A stretch of 64,000 nt of DNA. Source: Epinephelus fuscoguttatus (taxonomy: Eukaryota; Chordata; Actinopteri; Perciformes; Serranidae). Shown here in pieces: positions 36,301 through 48,800 of the stretch. The position numbers and the translations under genes are program-made. The notes below the pieces were generated by a model. It saw only the letters and a list, made by a program, of their open reading frames with translations. It was not told the DNA's origin and searched no databases. The stretch spans positions 16,571,428-16,635,427 of the forward strand of contig NC_064759.1 in assembly GCF_011397635.1 (NCBI RefSeq), given 5' to 3'. The first letter of the stretch is position 1, and each line of letters opens with the position of its first letter.

Positions 36301-39300
36301 TAGACTTACAGTATCTCCTTAACTGTCTTAATTAAATATGCAACATCAGGGAGATTTTTGTGCCCTGTCTATTTTTCCATCTTTACATTCTTTTCCCTTC
36401 ATCTTACCTTTTCTCTAACCCATTGAATTATATTCAGCTGCTGCTATTGATGAGAGCGCAGACTGGTAGGTTGTGGCCTGTCCCCTTTGTCTACTTTGTG
36501 CTGAAAGAAGTCATCCAGTCTCCACTAGATGCAGCCCTTGTTCTGCTTTATTGTCACGCTTGATACTAAGTTGTCACAAGAGTCAACTGTCAAACCTCAC
36601 ATATCATCCTGAAAAATTCTTTGAGCAGTTATTCGAAACAATCTAACTCCACTGGAAAGCTGCACTTTATTATCCATATCAATGTTCTGTTCCACGTTTC
36701 AACTGTTGCCTGCCTTTTTTTTATCAATCAATGCTAGTTTCTCTCAGCACACAAAGGTTGAGATAACACTAACATCAATTGCCTTCTGTGTGAAGTTTCC
36801 TTTCTCATTCATGTAGACCTTCTGAATCATTTTTTTTGAACGTCCATCATTGCCTGTTGGTCAGAAATACTTACTAAAAAAAGAAGGACTGATGATTCTT
36901 ACTCGATTTAAAATAAAAAACAAAAACAAATCATCTAACAATGAAGACAGCCCATCTTAGCTATTCAAGATGCGTAATGTGCCTGTGACTATAAACATGT
37001 TGCTGTCTTGACTCCACATTTGATTCCACCAGGTTGACTCAGGATTGTGACTCAGATCGAATAACCTAAGACACAGTGGATCATGGAGACAGAGGGGGAG
37101 ACTGAGGAACAAAACAAAAAAGTCTGTCACTCCACTCAGTCCATACATACCGCAGTGTGCGTGATCAACTCAGTCATGCGCTCGCTCACGAGTCTGGGCC
37201 GATGCCTAAGGTAAAAGAGGCTCTCCCCCTTGTTACAGCAGGGGTTGGTGCTGCCACTTTGCTCTGTATTCGATGCTTGTGTATCATAATGTAGCTGCCC
37301 CCTACCCTATCCCCCCAGGAAACGTCTTTAGTGTTGTGCACTGTGGATGATTCCTTATCTATTTCTGACATGGGTTGTTGGTGTCAGTGTTTCACGGAAC
37401 TGACAGAGTCCTCAGCAGCAAGCCTCAAAGATTTCCAAAGAGTTTTCAGCTGTTTTCGCAACTTGATTTTTCAATGAAAATCTCTGGACAATTCTAAGTT
37501 CATTTGATCTCAGTAAAACCACAATAATGGGGATATATGTAGAGAAATGCATGTTGAATTTCCTGATATTCTTTGTGGATAATAACCCTGGTGAACTTGA
37601 CACATTTTCACAAACATGGCCAACTAACTGCGGTCTCTGTAACCCAGTTAGCATTTAAGACCCAAGCGCAAAAAACTTTCACAGTTGTGCAGTCATGTGA
37701 CAAAAGAAACAGAAGTTGATATTTTTTGTATACTATGTTGAAAAAGAAAACTTATCTTTAATGTGTCTGATGTTAGAGAAAATTAGTCGCTTGATGTTGC
37801 TGATTATAATGACAGCTGATCTCTACCAGCCAGGTTAAAACTTAACTGGGGAGCTCAGTGCTAATCATTCCAGTGTACTATTATCTAATTTAAATTTCGC
37901 ATATTCTTAAATGCTGTTTAAATGGAGTTTGCAACTTGTGTTACACGAGTTGTGACAAGATAAATCATGGTTGTAAAATTGGAAAGACTTTAGCTGTTAT
38001 CAGAGCTGCAATGGTAATACAAGAGTGGGAACATTATTTAGGACTGGTCCTGATATCATTTACAGCAACAAAAAATTGATGGTAAATACATTCTGTAAAC
38101 GAAACAGGAAGACAACAATTAATTGGTTTTGTCTAGTTTATCTTAAGATTATCTGTGGTGAAGGTTTGAATTAACTTAATGGTTAGAGTTGAGATCTTAA
38201 AGGCCAGATGCACCAAATCGACGTCAAAGAACTAGTGGTGAAGAAGGTTGACCTTTGCAGTGCCTCTCATCACCTGTGACCTATGGCAAAACAGGTCACA
38301 AAACAGTTGCACTGAACACACTACAGCCAATGGCCAGTGAGCACAAACATTCTGCACCTGCATGAAAGGAAATTACTCTATACCAGCAGGTGGCAGTTCT
38401 CTGTATTTGTTATTAAAAAGGGAGCTGGAAGACCGACAGGATGGATGTTCTAATCTTAGTGCAGAACCATGAATTAATACACTTAAGTGCTTAACTTGAA
38501 ATAATCATGCCCAGTCTAAAACCTGCAAAAAGAAAAAAATATGTTGGACATGTTTGTGAAGGTGCCAGCTTGTGCCACATGTGGGAAATCTTGTGGGGCC
38601 ATCTTCTCCTCTCACACTATCTTCATTACAAGTGGTTGTAAGCATCTGCCTCAAGATTCAATCAATGGTGTTCATACTGGCTAAGTGAAACTTCACGTAA
38701 GCCAGCTCTGGAGTCTCAAGTTAAAAGATGAATGCTTATTTGGCACAGACACTCGTTCTGTATTCCATTTCAAACATTTTCTAAAATGGCTGCCAACAGC
38801 CAGCTGTTTCAAAAATGCCCATGTAACCTTTTTTACTCATGCAGTTCTGAGGAAAATAACCCAACAGTGCTCTGCTGAAGGAAGCTCCTGCTGTATCTTA
38901 TCTCTGTACCCTGTGTGAGCCCTGGGTGTGCGTTTGTCAAGAGGGAGCAGAGATAGATAGGGCGGTTCAGTCCAATGCTGGCCCCTAGCTTTAAACAGAC
39001 CTCAAATACTTTTTCTTGTCATGATTCATCTCTCAGATCATTTTCAGTGAAGTATCTCAATTACATTCTGACAATGACAACTGCTGTTACAAATGCCCAT
39101 AAGGTGTTTGTAGCCTCAGCTCAGTAGCAGTTTTGTACTATCTAAATGGGGTGCTTGTGAAGGCCCTTACTTGGCTTAATGGACATTTCTGATTAATGTT
39201 ATGGTTGGAGCTTAAATAATGGGTTGGTGAAGGTGAGGGTAAGGGAATTGGTCAGGGTAAGAGTCGTCCTAAGCATCCCACTTAGACGCTACCATGTTAT

Positions 39301-42300
39301 ATTGTAGAGCTACAGTAAAGCTGAGCTGATTAACTTGTCAGTACCAACTATTGCCCTGACTCAGACCTCATTACAACTAAGAGAAGTGAGTGCTGTGCCA
39401 TGCCTGCTTGATGTTGAAAAAACGACCCAGTCGACAGATGTCCAACCCACTTGTGCTTGTCTCTTTCTCTCTTTCTCTCCTTTCTCTGTGTTCGCAGTTC
39501 TAAACAGACCAACCTGTGTGTCAGGAAAACAGTATCCTTACACACAATCAGAAGGAGAGAACGAACTCTAAATGCTCAAACTACGCAAAATGGTACAGAG
39601 AGTGATTTTTGTCTATGGGGGGAAAGAGAGAGTTCTGTCTGCCCGTCTCTCAATGCTCCCCTAACTCTCCGCTCTCTTGGTCAGTCATTCAGCAGAAAAA
39701 CGGATCGATAAAGAGTTGAAGCTCTCCGTGCCAAGTGACTCCTCGTAAATGGGTACTTAAACTTTTTTTTTGGAGGGGGTGGGGGGTTGAGATGGAGGAA
39801 GCCAAACGGGCTTGGTGTTTAAAGTGAGAAAATGAAAGCTGTGCTTCCTAATGTCCTGTCTAAGTGGATGTCTCTGTGTCTGATGAAGCGTGAAGTGCTC
39901 TGTAACCCTAACAAAATGACTATCATTGTGTTCCTGTGGTTTTAAATGGCCTTCTCCTCAGTGCCACTATCTCTACCTCCATCCTGCTCAGTATGAAATG
40001 GGAAGGCTGAAATGGTGGCCATCCATAAATACAGTAATTGCATGAAGGGCGGTTGTTTATCATAGCCACAGCCTTCAAACAGTGTAATGGTCCAAAAGGT
40101 CGAACTGTTAACAGTGCTTTAACTTAATATTTCCATGCTTAATATTGTATAAGAGTGCAAAAAGTTCGGTGACATGGAGTACTCCAACCTCCTTTTAAGA
40201 CCAATGCCCTTTCTGACATTTTGTGATAAATCAGAATACTGAAATCCTTGAACACATCCTGTCACTGCTGATTTTACAATGTTCTTGCAAGGATATTGTA
40301 CAACAAAATGTTTTCACTCCCTCTCCTTGTTTTGCAACATTGAATCACAGTGCATGCCTTTTTAACAAATTATCAGATGAAGACTTTGTCAATGTGAAAA
40401 TAAATCTGCACAGGTTTGTAGAATGTTGTGCTGAAAAGAACATCTTTGTCATAGTTGGCTGGCAGACTGCAGCAGGTTTTTCCTCCAGGGTTTGTCTGTA
40501 TTTTGCTGCATTCAATTTACCCTCTACCTTCTTGAGCAATACAGGGCCTGCTGCAGAGTAACATCCCCACAGCATGATGCTGCTACCACCACACTTCACA
40601 GTGGGGATAGTGTGTTTCTGTCAGTGACCCATGATTGGCTCATGGCAAACACATAATACAAAATTACAAAAAACGTTTTTGTCACAATACAAACAAACTT
40701 TTGACTTAAGTTTCAGAGTGTCTTGAATTTGTATTTTCAATGCTGACCTCTGCACTACAGCTGTGTTCACTTAGTCCCTCTCAGCTTGTTCAGAGTTTCT
40801 CTAGGCACTTCTCTAGTGGCCATCTTCACCCGTTGTTGCATCAACATGCAATATTTAAGTACATCATACTTTTTGTAGATTACCATATTTTTTCATGACC
40901 GATTGTTCTACACTTAAGGGTATTGTTGCTTTAAACTTTTTTGTACTTTTTCCCTTACTGATACTGTTGAGTGACCACTCATTAACAGTTTTCATACTGA
41001 TTGTAATGATTGTCTTCAACCCAGTCCCCAGAACAAATGTTAGCATTGTACATTTCTGCAAACCGTGGGTATGTAACATTTGTTATGCAGTGGATATAGT
41101 GAAACTTTACATGTCTTGGTTAGGAAAAGATCACATTTGGGCTTAAAATACTTGCTTTTGGTGGCACAATCCTTACAGAAAACACAGCAATGTTTTGGTA
41201 AAAACCAACCACTTTCGTGGCACTGTCCCGGCTGTTAATGCAGAAATGTCTCAGTAAAACAACAACCATTATCATGGTATATTCCAGCTAGAAATACAGC
41301 AAAGTTTCAGGAAACAACCACCACTTTTCGTCGCACTGTCACCAATGGAAACAGGGATGGCTTGTTAAAAAACACCCACATTTGGTGGTTTAAAAAGCCG
41401 CTGGAATCTCAGTAATGAATAACAAACAAGTGGTTTGTATTTGTTGTTTTTAACAGTGTTCTGCAGCCTGGCAGGTGTTTTGCTTAAATGTCATGCCATC
41501 CACACTCCACTCTTCGTCCTGATGACAAAGTCAGTTCATATCCTACAATACTGTGTCTTAGAAACTAAAATATGATATGTATGAAACATATAAATGTAAC
41601 ATATTTGTGGTTTGCAGAAATTTACAATGCCAACATTTCCCACTGGTGACTCGAGTATTGTCCTCATGATGCAGTTTTTGGCATGAAGCAGACTCACTGG
41701 CTGTTCGCAATCCACTGTTAATCAATGTTGTAAAACAATTAACATAAAAAGAGGGATGAATACTTGGTATTGGTGCTTTGCGTTCTCTGAGGACAGTTAT
41801 GATCTAACAAAATAATGTTTCAGACTTGTATCTGTGTGTATTGTCATTGGATTGACTTGAAGAAAGGCAGAATAATATGAGTTATTTTTAAGTTTGAAAA
41901 TTTGTCAGATCACAATCAAATGTCTCTGTAAAATGTCAGTGTTTCATGTTCTTGTACCATAATGCCTCTATGAAGAAAATATTTTTGCCTCTTTTGTATG
42001 AGTAAACTGAATGATGACCCTCCATCTGCAAGTCTTATCTCCAACCCTGCATATTTTAAACATTTCCTAAACTATATCGATTAAGCGTCTCCTTTGATCC
42101 AGTCCTCTGTTTTTATAGTAATCTAATTACAGCCTTATGAAGCAGGGATGCAAATGCCAGTGTTTGGTTATCGCTCTCCTACAAATGTTAAGACATGCAA
42201 AATCAATGCCTTAATTCAACATTTGCATTTCTAATGTTGACATTTTCCCAACTTTATCCCTCTGGAGTCTTGTGCCATTCCCCGCAGCTCCAAACAAAAT

Positions 42301-44190
42301 ATGACTGAAGAGGGGGTAAACATGACTCTTGAGTTGAAACATTTATCAGTGGAATCATAGCTACTGTGGACCTTGATAAGTGTTAAAGTCGGGTCCTTGA
42401 TGCACTGTTTTAATGATTCTGTACCTTAACTGAGACTCCAGTCGATGTGTTCCCATCAAAGACATCTTTTTGTTTCCCTATTATGGTTTCACCTTTATTA
42501 AAAATGTCTAATGGAGAGCATTAAACACGTTTTAGTTGATGCAACTATGGCTTTAAAACTCCTCAAAAAATGTTGCTACCTGAGACATTGATGAGGATGT
42601 TTCCAGTGAAACGGATATCATTTGTAGTAAATACTGTTTACCTCTACTAAAGGGGTTTTGAGTGGGAGGCGTGGATTTTTGTTGCAGCAAAAGTCGTCAG
42701 CAGCTGGTTTCCACTCGAAGCTCTGGAATAATGACATGGGGGACGATCTCAGCGGTGCTCTTACTCAGTACAGTATGTATCCTCTGATCTTTCTCGCTGT
42801 GCTGTTGCATGACCACCAATCCTATTACTGCGGATCTCCAGCAGCTATCTGTTCTCAGCATTTAACATGTTGGTCAGAATGAACCTGCTGCTTTCAAACA
42901 CCAGTTTGGAACAGAAAGCCACTCGATACACTGCTAAGTTGCTCTCCTTACTGGCACAACAAGAATTTGAATGTTTTCATCACATGAGCTTGAACCATGA
43001 CTTATGTAAGCCACGCAGAATGTCACACTCAAAGTTCTCATGCATCAGTCTCTTGATTACTGTCGTCTAGTTAACAGCTGACATTTTGAATTGCCTGGAA
43101 AGAAAAGGGGACTACACCACTGGTTCAGTTGCAGAGTATTTCTCTGGGTGCTCCAACATGCCATATTCACCAAGAACAAGTTGAGTGGGTTGCAGCAATG
43201 TTTAGCACAAAAAAAATGCACACAGTCGGGTTGGTCTAGCTCCACTGCCTCACATAATTATGAGTTTGCTTTGCGCTGCTGCACCATAATATTTGCTCTT
43301 TTGTTAAGAGAAGTATCCTGACATATTTCAGTGTACAAGTTCCAGTCCAGTTAGAAGTCAGCTTATTGGGTCACAGTCTCCTTTTGGGAACAATGTACTT
43401 TTGAACCCCATTTTTAAGACCCTGCTTAATGTAATGCTAATATAGAGGAGCTAATGAGCTGTCTTTTAACATTTTTGTCTTGCCCCTGTTTCTCTTCCTT
43501 TTTGTTTTGATTTCATGACCTTCCTGCCTTCCTGTCTGTTGCCCTCTCCTATTTGACTGTTCCCATCTTTACACTTATTCCGTGACCTTTCCTCCTCTTT
43601 CCTCACCCTCCACTACTGTCTTCTTTTTCTCTTTTCTCCTCCCCCTTTTCCTCACTATACCTCTCCATCATTATTCACTTATGTATCTGTACTCTCCCTA
43701 TCATTATTTCACCCCTCAACTTTCCCCTACCACACTGTCACCCCTATTTTCCATCACCGCTTCCTCCTGTCTTCCATTATCAGATATCCGCCTGCGTGTC
43801 CGTGCTGAATACCTGGAGCATGATTCGGCACTCCGCGAGGGTGTCTCATCGGACAAACGGCAGCCCCTGGAGCGGCAGTTTGAGTTGTTCAGCCAGGCCA
43901 ACTCGCTGCTTCGTGCCAGAGACCTGGGTTCCATCGTGTGCGACATCAAGTTCACAGAGCTGGACAACCTCGAGGCCTTCTGGGGTGACTACCTGAGTGG
44001 AGCTCTGCTGGAGGCCCTGAAGGGAGTTTTCATCACTGATTCCCTGAGGATGGCAGCAGGCACGGAGGGTGTCCGCCTGCTGATCAGTGTGGACCAGGAT
44101 GACTACGAGCAGGGCCGAATGCTGCTGAGTGCAAAGAGAAGGCTGTCAACCAGTAATGGTGGGAATACAGAGACTCACTTGGCTGTATAG
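33311..44190 (+). CDS. dedd2: Death effector domain-containing DNA-binding protein 2
   Basis: A nuclear/nucleolar adaptor with an N-terminal death effector domain (DED). In mammals it binds caspase-8/10 and promotes apoptosis through death receptors. Coding exons: 33311-33785, 33936-34064, 34526-34666, 43784-44190, all GT-AG and in phase, giving 383 residues. The start is the first Met that follows the acceptor at 33,268 in this frame. Residues 21-56 (ECLNYYGMLSLHEVFEVVG...) and 113-158 (LLLELERRG; LLRVLTRHDLLP) form the DED. Residues 57-112 are an insertion absent from the mammalian protein as I recall it. A basic nuclear-localisation stretch ARRRRKKRG (212-220) with RRPKK (225-229) follows. 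The C-terminal 135 residues carry the DEDD-family region: DIRLRVRAEYLEH, RDLGSIVCDIKF, FWGDYLSGALLEALKGVF. The Tyr-Tyr-Gly-Met start of the DED and synteny favour dedd2 over dedd. The last intron is 9.1 kb. Confidence 0.9.
35108..35380. repeat. Dispersed fish repeat fragment
   Basis: The stretch opening tcagttttatttataaagcc and continuing through cacagggctttacagca, cagcggataaggaaaaact and gaggagggatccctcttcc is one I recognise as very common in percomorph genomes. I cannot name the family with certainty. No terminal repeats or coding frame are seen. Confidence 0.6.
35642..35946. mobile_element. hAT-like MITE
   Basis: The terminal sequences TAGGGCTGGGTGATGT and ACATTGCCCAGCCCCA form an imperfect inverted repeat. 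The interior matches the SINE-interrupted copy at 6,085-6,500 and preserves the uninterrupted SINE target. It is about 305 bp and noncoding. Confidence 0.75.
38383..38396 (+). promoter_or_regulatory. CTCF-like core motif in dedd2 intron 4
   Basis: CCAGCAGGTGGCAG matches the CTCF core consensus at all 14 positions. The surrounding 200 bp may itself be a dispersed repeat, so the motif could be repeat-derived. Confidence 0.4.
40225..40625 (-). repeat. Degenerate DNA-transposon-like repeat fragment
   Basis: On the minus strand the frame opens with KCGGSSIMLWGCYSAAGPV, resembling the conserved S-x-M-x-W-G-C-F-S-x-x-G stretch of Tc1-like transposases, but homology is soon lost and no DDE triad can be followed. 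It probably derives from an old Tc1-like insertion or a related noncoding repeat. Confidence 0.45.
41100..41440. repeat. Degenerate minisatellite, about 56-bp unit, about 5.5 copies
   Basis: Unit starts at 41,162, 41,218, 41,275, 41,331 and 41,385 (spacings 56, 57, 56, 54), with a partial unit before 41,162. Each unit runs tggcac-N5-c-N8-aaNacagcaatgtttNggtaaa and ends in ccaccactttcg-like sequence. Copies are diverged by roughly a quarter to a third. Confidence 0.75.
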
Positions 44191-44321
44191 ACTGATCAGA
44201 CTCTTTTGGGTGTGTTATACTAACTTTGAAGAATTACATATTAGGGGTGCTATTTAAAGTTATGTTGTAAATTTTCAAGCATTTATGAGGCCTCCTTTTG
44301 TAGGTGCAATTCATGTAATAA

Positions 44322-44335
44322 CCACTAGATGGCAG
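44322..44335 (+). promoter_or_regulatory. CTCF-like core motif just 3' of dedd2 stop
   Basis: CCACTAGATGGCAG fits the CTCF core consensus at all 14 positions, about 130 bp after the dedd2 stop codon and so in its presumed 3' UTR. Confidence 0.4.
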
Positions 44336-44606
44336 CACTTACCATTGGTTGTTAAGGTTCATTACAGGCCTCACATTTTCAGAATTGTCAGTTTTTTTGT
44401 TGAAACATTACCACAATTTATGAAAGAAAATTGAATAATAATGAATCAATGTGCTCTCCCTTGGGATTCATGCACAGGTGCTACTTTGTAGGACACCAGG
44501 ATGAAACAGGATGTATCAAGATATTTCTTCTTAGTCTCAGTGAGAACAGGAGCATGCAAGCCTGTGCCTAAAGAAGTGGTAAGCCCCTCATAACATTATC
44601 ATCTTA

Positions 44607-44612
44607 AATAAA
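44607..44612 (+). terminator. Candidate proximal poly(A) signal of dedd2
   Basis: AATAAA about 420 bp after the dedd2 stop. Further AATAAA hexamers at 45,762-45,767 and 45,933-45,938 could mark a longer 3' UTR. The sequence does not decide between them. Confidence 0.35.
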
Positions 44613-47600
44613 TAAGGTTAAGACAACTGCTGTGCCACAGATTACAGAAAATACCTAAAATAACTGTGTAGTATGAACACATCCACATGCCAGACTGTAC
44701 ATCGACACAGACTAAATGGGCCACATCAGATCAGTCACTGAAATCAAGCATTTGTTGACCATTTTGTCCACATTTATTCATGGAAAGGTGATTTCAGATT
44801 TCAAGATGGCTCTTGAAATTCTCAAAATACAAACCGAGGGTTCAAACTGGGTTCCATTGACATATTATACTTGAAGAAAAATGATCATGTTAACTGGCAC
44901 TTTTTAAAAAAAAATTAAAACTGATTTAAAGAACAAAGAAACACACCAAGAAAAGTTTCTGATCTTTAAGAATGTGAGAGAATTTAACACAGATGAAAAA
45001 AGTTGGCTGCTCTCAGTACAGATTGACCTCTGTGTCCAACTTTAGAGAGCCTAGTCCACGCATAATACACCTAGATAACAAACACTGGGATTCTCAGCCC
45101 TGTGTGCCACGATAACCCGACTTGTGATTGCCGTGGTCAGTGGATACGGCAGTTGCCAGTAGATGACAGCAGTGATTAGGGCTAGGCCTCAGCAGACCAT
45201 GGAAGATTCATCATCCCAAGCTTGTCAACAGCAACCCAGGATAATGCAATGGCGGCTTGTGTCTGGGCTTCCAGCTAGGCCTCACCAAGTGCTTCTCTCA
45301 GCAAGTAAAGCACAGGACAGTGCGTCGGTCAATAGAAGTGATGTTGGGGAGATCAAAATCAAAAGTGCACATCCCAGCTCCACTCAGCCCTGCTATGTAG
45401 GCCCAGTAGAGTGGCTCACGGACAGCTGTCTACCCACCCTGCTGGAACTAATGCCTGGACTTCACTCATAGAAGACGATCAATAAGGCCCCTCCTCTAAG
45501 TCCCTTCATACAGGCACGACTTAAGCAGGCAGACTTGCTACTGTCTGAAGTGCAGGGCTAGGCAGAGGGAGGGACAAAGGACATATTTCCATGTTTACTT
45601 CATTGTGTTTTTCATACTAAGTTTGTGAAAGTATAATTGTATTGTTTATAGTAGAAAAAGAAACTAATCCAGGAGAACATTTTTGTTAAAGAAATATTTC
45701 TTTTGTTATGCCACTACTTTTTGTGGAAATCTTTATATATGAGATATTATTTTGGGTGGATAATAAAGCTTTGATGGCGTTAAAGCTGTTTGTTTTCCTA
45801 ATTATTGGTGTCTATTTTGTCAATAACCTAAACCACTACAAGTTTAATCTTGGCCGTCGGTGTCGTGCAAGAGAAGAACGTTCTGGAAACGCGTCTCACG
45901 CTTGCATTACTCACACCCCCACTAAAAAATTTAATAAAATGTCACCTCATTATCAGCGTTGTTAATATCAAATAGGAAACAATCTTTTACAGACAAGCTG
46001 TTGGATACCTGAAGTACTTGTTAAAACTGAACTCATAACCAAGCAGATAGCTGTAACAGTTTAAAAAATATAAAGAGAATGAAAAGATAAATTATCACCA
46101 GCACAATGGGTATGTAAGTGTTTTCCAGCTGTTTTGCCTGTAGGAAGTTATAAAAGTAAGTCTTTTAAAAATCTAACTAAAGCCTCTTAAACTGAGCACC
46201 ACATCTTATCTCCTGAAATCCCTCTGTCTTATCTCGAATCTCCGTCTCACATTTTGTTATAGTGCTTGTTTCTGTTATTTTTCCCCAGTTTTCTGAATTG
46301 TCATTTTTCCCGGTCCTTCACCCTCCGTACCTGTATTAGTGGGAGTGTGCCCTCTCCCTGCCCCCAAACGGTCTGAAGAGGTCTATCGAATGCAGGTCAC
46401 CGTGGATCAGATCCTTAATTATTTCTCCTTGCTCTAAGCTGTCAGCACGATGAAACCAAAGAATGGTGTGTGCTTCGAACATCTTATCAAACTACCTACC
46501 CTTGTGCTGTATTTTCCTCCCTTACTTGTACAATTCGCTTGCTTGAAGGCCCAGCAATTAATGCGTATGTAATGGCCTAATGACATGAAACTGCTGGTTT
46601 GCGTCTTGAGTTGTGTGATGCAAGGCATGCTTTTTCTCCCAAAAAAATTAGCCTTTTCCTTTGCATCATATTGAGTGCAAATACTAAACATTTACACTAA
46701 AATTTTTGCAAACAGTATGTAGAATAAATTATATTTAATCTCTGTGAGATCATTTCCCATAGATGGTAATTAAAATTCCATTGAAAAAGTCATCAATCTC
46801 AGGTGAAGAAACTGTGAACAATTTACACACAGAAGTGTGGCCATCACTAAAATGGATTTTAAAGTGCTTCTAATTTTGTTTTCAAATTACCTTACAGATT
46901 ACATTGCCAATATCCTTACAGCTAAAGTCCAGTCCTCATTTGAAATTGTGCACTTCTCATTTAGCTTTTTAGAGAAAATGAATGCCATGCTTTTCTGTAT
47001 GACATTATCCCTTTTTTTTTTTTTTGGTTTTTTTTTTTAACAAAGATTATATGGCAGCTCTGCAAAATCTTATCATGTAGGGCAAAAATAAAGCGGGAGC
47101 ATTTAATTCCTTACTTATGTTAATGTGTATATGTTTTGGGATGCTAATATTACTAAGAAATAGTACAGATGATTAAGTAGGACTATATGTAGTTTGTTTC
47201 AATGTAACATAAAGACATGTATTTTATATATAAACAGTTTATTCTTTATGATATGAATGGGGTCTTTGACTTATCGCCGGACCTCTTTGGACATAATTAA
47301 GTCCTCTGATGTAGACCAACACAGTCCTCGAGCACATGAATAAATAATGTAAATGTCGGCTAAAGGGCACTTTGAAGAGTCACCTCATTTCACTCGGAAA
47401 TCTAAGCAAGCACTGCGACTGGTGGCTTTTTCTAATTAGTTCATGACAGCATTTGAGAGCAGTGAGGGATCCTCAAAATTATGTGATACCAACACCCAAA
47501 GACAGAAATAAACTGATTTATTTATGATTTACCATTTGTTTTAGTAACCATTGTTTTTAGTTAAAGTTAATAATCTATCTATTGCAGCCATTTATGCTGT

Positions 47601-48608
47601 ACAACATAGCAAAATGAATTGTACATTTCAAGGCCTGTTCTTGTTGATTTAGTTTTGCTTTTAGATCTCGTGTCTCTTTTGCTTTAAATATTTAGTGCAC
47701 TGTTAAATCCTTGTCACTCACTGACTTTAAGACACCATTATTAGGTATGTTAAGAACACTCTGACCACACCTGCCCTTTAAAAAAGCTGCAGAGTGTACA
47801 AATTAAGTTTTATTATTGACTTGCCATCATGGAGAACAATAAGCGGGACCAACCCTCAGGGGAAAACCTGATAGGGCCGTTTCTACGCTGTTCAGAGTAC
47901 GCCTGTTTGATGGCCAGCTAAACTGCCCCAGGCCTGCCTTGGGGAAAACTGAGATTTTTGAAAGCCCAGTTCTCACCACACCCAGCCTTAAAGCAAGACC
48001 AGCGATGTGATGCCCACAGGGAGACCCAGGCACTCTGTCTGAGAAGTCTGCGAAACTACAGAGATCCAACTCAAAGGATGCTGCCGTGTTGCTCCTCTGA
48101 ACAATGACTCCCTCTTGGATGACCCTGCCACTATGAGAGATTTGTTTGTCAAAGAAAATGGGGCGCATATCTGGAGCACTCAGGAACATTACGCTCACAA
48201 ATATCCAAGGACAAGACACAGACAGAGAACCATCAACAAGTCCCACCCTTCTTTCCGGACAGACTGCCCTGTCCCAGAAGAATCAGATCTCTGAAGGTCT
48301 TCACTGAGGCGTCTCCTTCAGGCAACAAAACTGCTCCAACAACTGGACTGCTGCATTTCTACACCTACTTTTGTTTTTCCAATCCTCTTTAAAAAAAAAT
48401 TATGCTGAGGCTGCTTGCCAGTCGTGTAGTTATAACTGAACCTCCCTCCAGAACATATCTGTGCAGAAAGTTTTCCACAATCCCCCAATCAGTCTGGATT
48501 CCTAAAGGAATAATTTTACATTTTGGGGATGATAGTTGTTCACTTTCTTGCCAAGAGTTAAGATGACTGATACCACTGTCATATGTATCTGTTAAATCCA
48601 AGCCTGCA

Positions 48609-48800
48609 GCTGGATAGCTTAGCTTAGCACAAAGACTGTAAACAGCTAGCTGTGCACTGGTAACAAAATCCGCCTACCAGCACTTCTTAAGATCGCTAAT
48701 TAACACACTATATTTTATTTGTTTTATGAATACAAAAATCTAAGTGTAAACAGCAACTTGTATTTTCACAGGCAGTTATGTGGGAGACTGTTTCTTGGCC
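48609..48800 (+). repeat. Dispersed fish repeat fragment
   Basis: It contains tagcttagcttagcacaaagactgtaaacag followed by ggtaacaaaatccgcctaccagca, then ctaattaacac and a block ending caggcagttatgtg. I recognise this order as a repeat very common in percomorph genomes. No coding frame is seen. Confidence 0.65.

Larger units (their letters stand above)
34667..43783 (+). other. dedd2 intron 4 (9.1 kb), repeat-rich
   Basis: No exon is supported between the donor at 34,667 and the acceptor ending at 43,783. It holds the mobile-element copies and minisatellite listed separately, plus a pyrimidine-rich run (43,480-43,780) leading to the acceptor. That run produces the false N-terminal extension of the open frame at 43,582. 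Confidence 0.7.

Noticed and set aside
43582..43783. N-terminal extension of the dedd2 last exon
   Set aside because: The frame is open only because it crosses the intronic pyrimidine tract. A clear acceptor at 43,781-43,783 and the phase from exon 34,526-34,666 fix the exon start at 43,784.
45163..45471. 102-residue open frame, plus strand
   Set aside because: No known motif. It sits downstream of dedd2, possibly within its 3' UTR, and no splice sites are seen.
47827..48246. 139-residue open frame, minus strand
   Set aside because: Its composition is more protein-like than most here, but no motif, splice site or start context supports it. It could be a decayed repeat frame.
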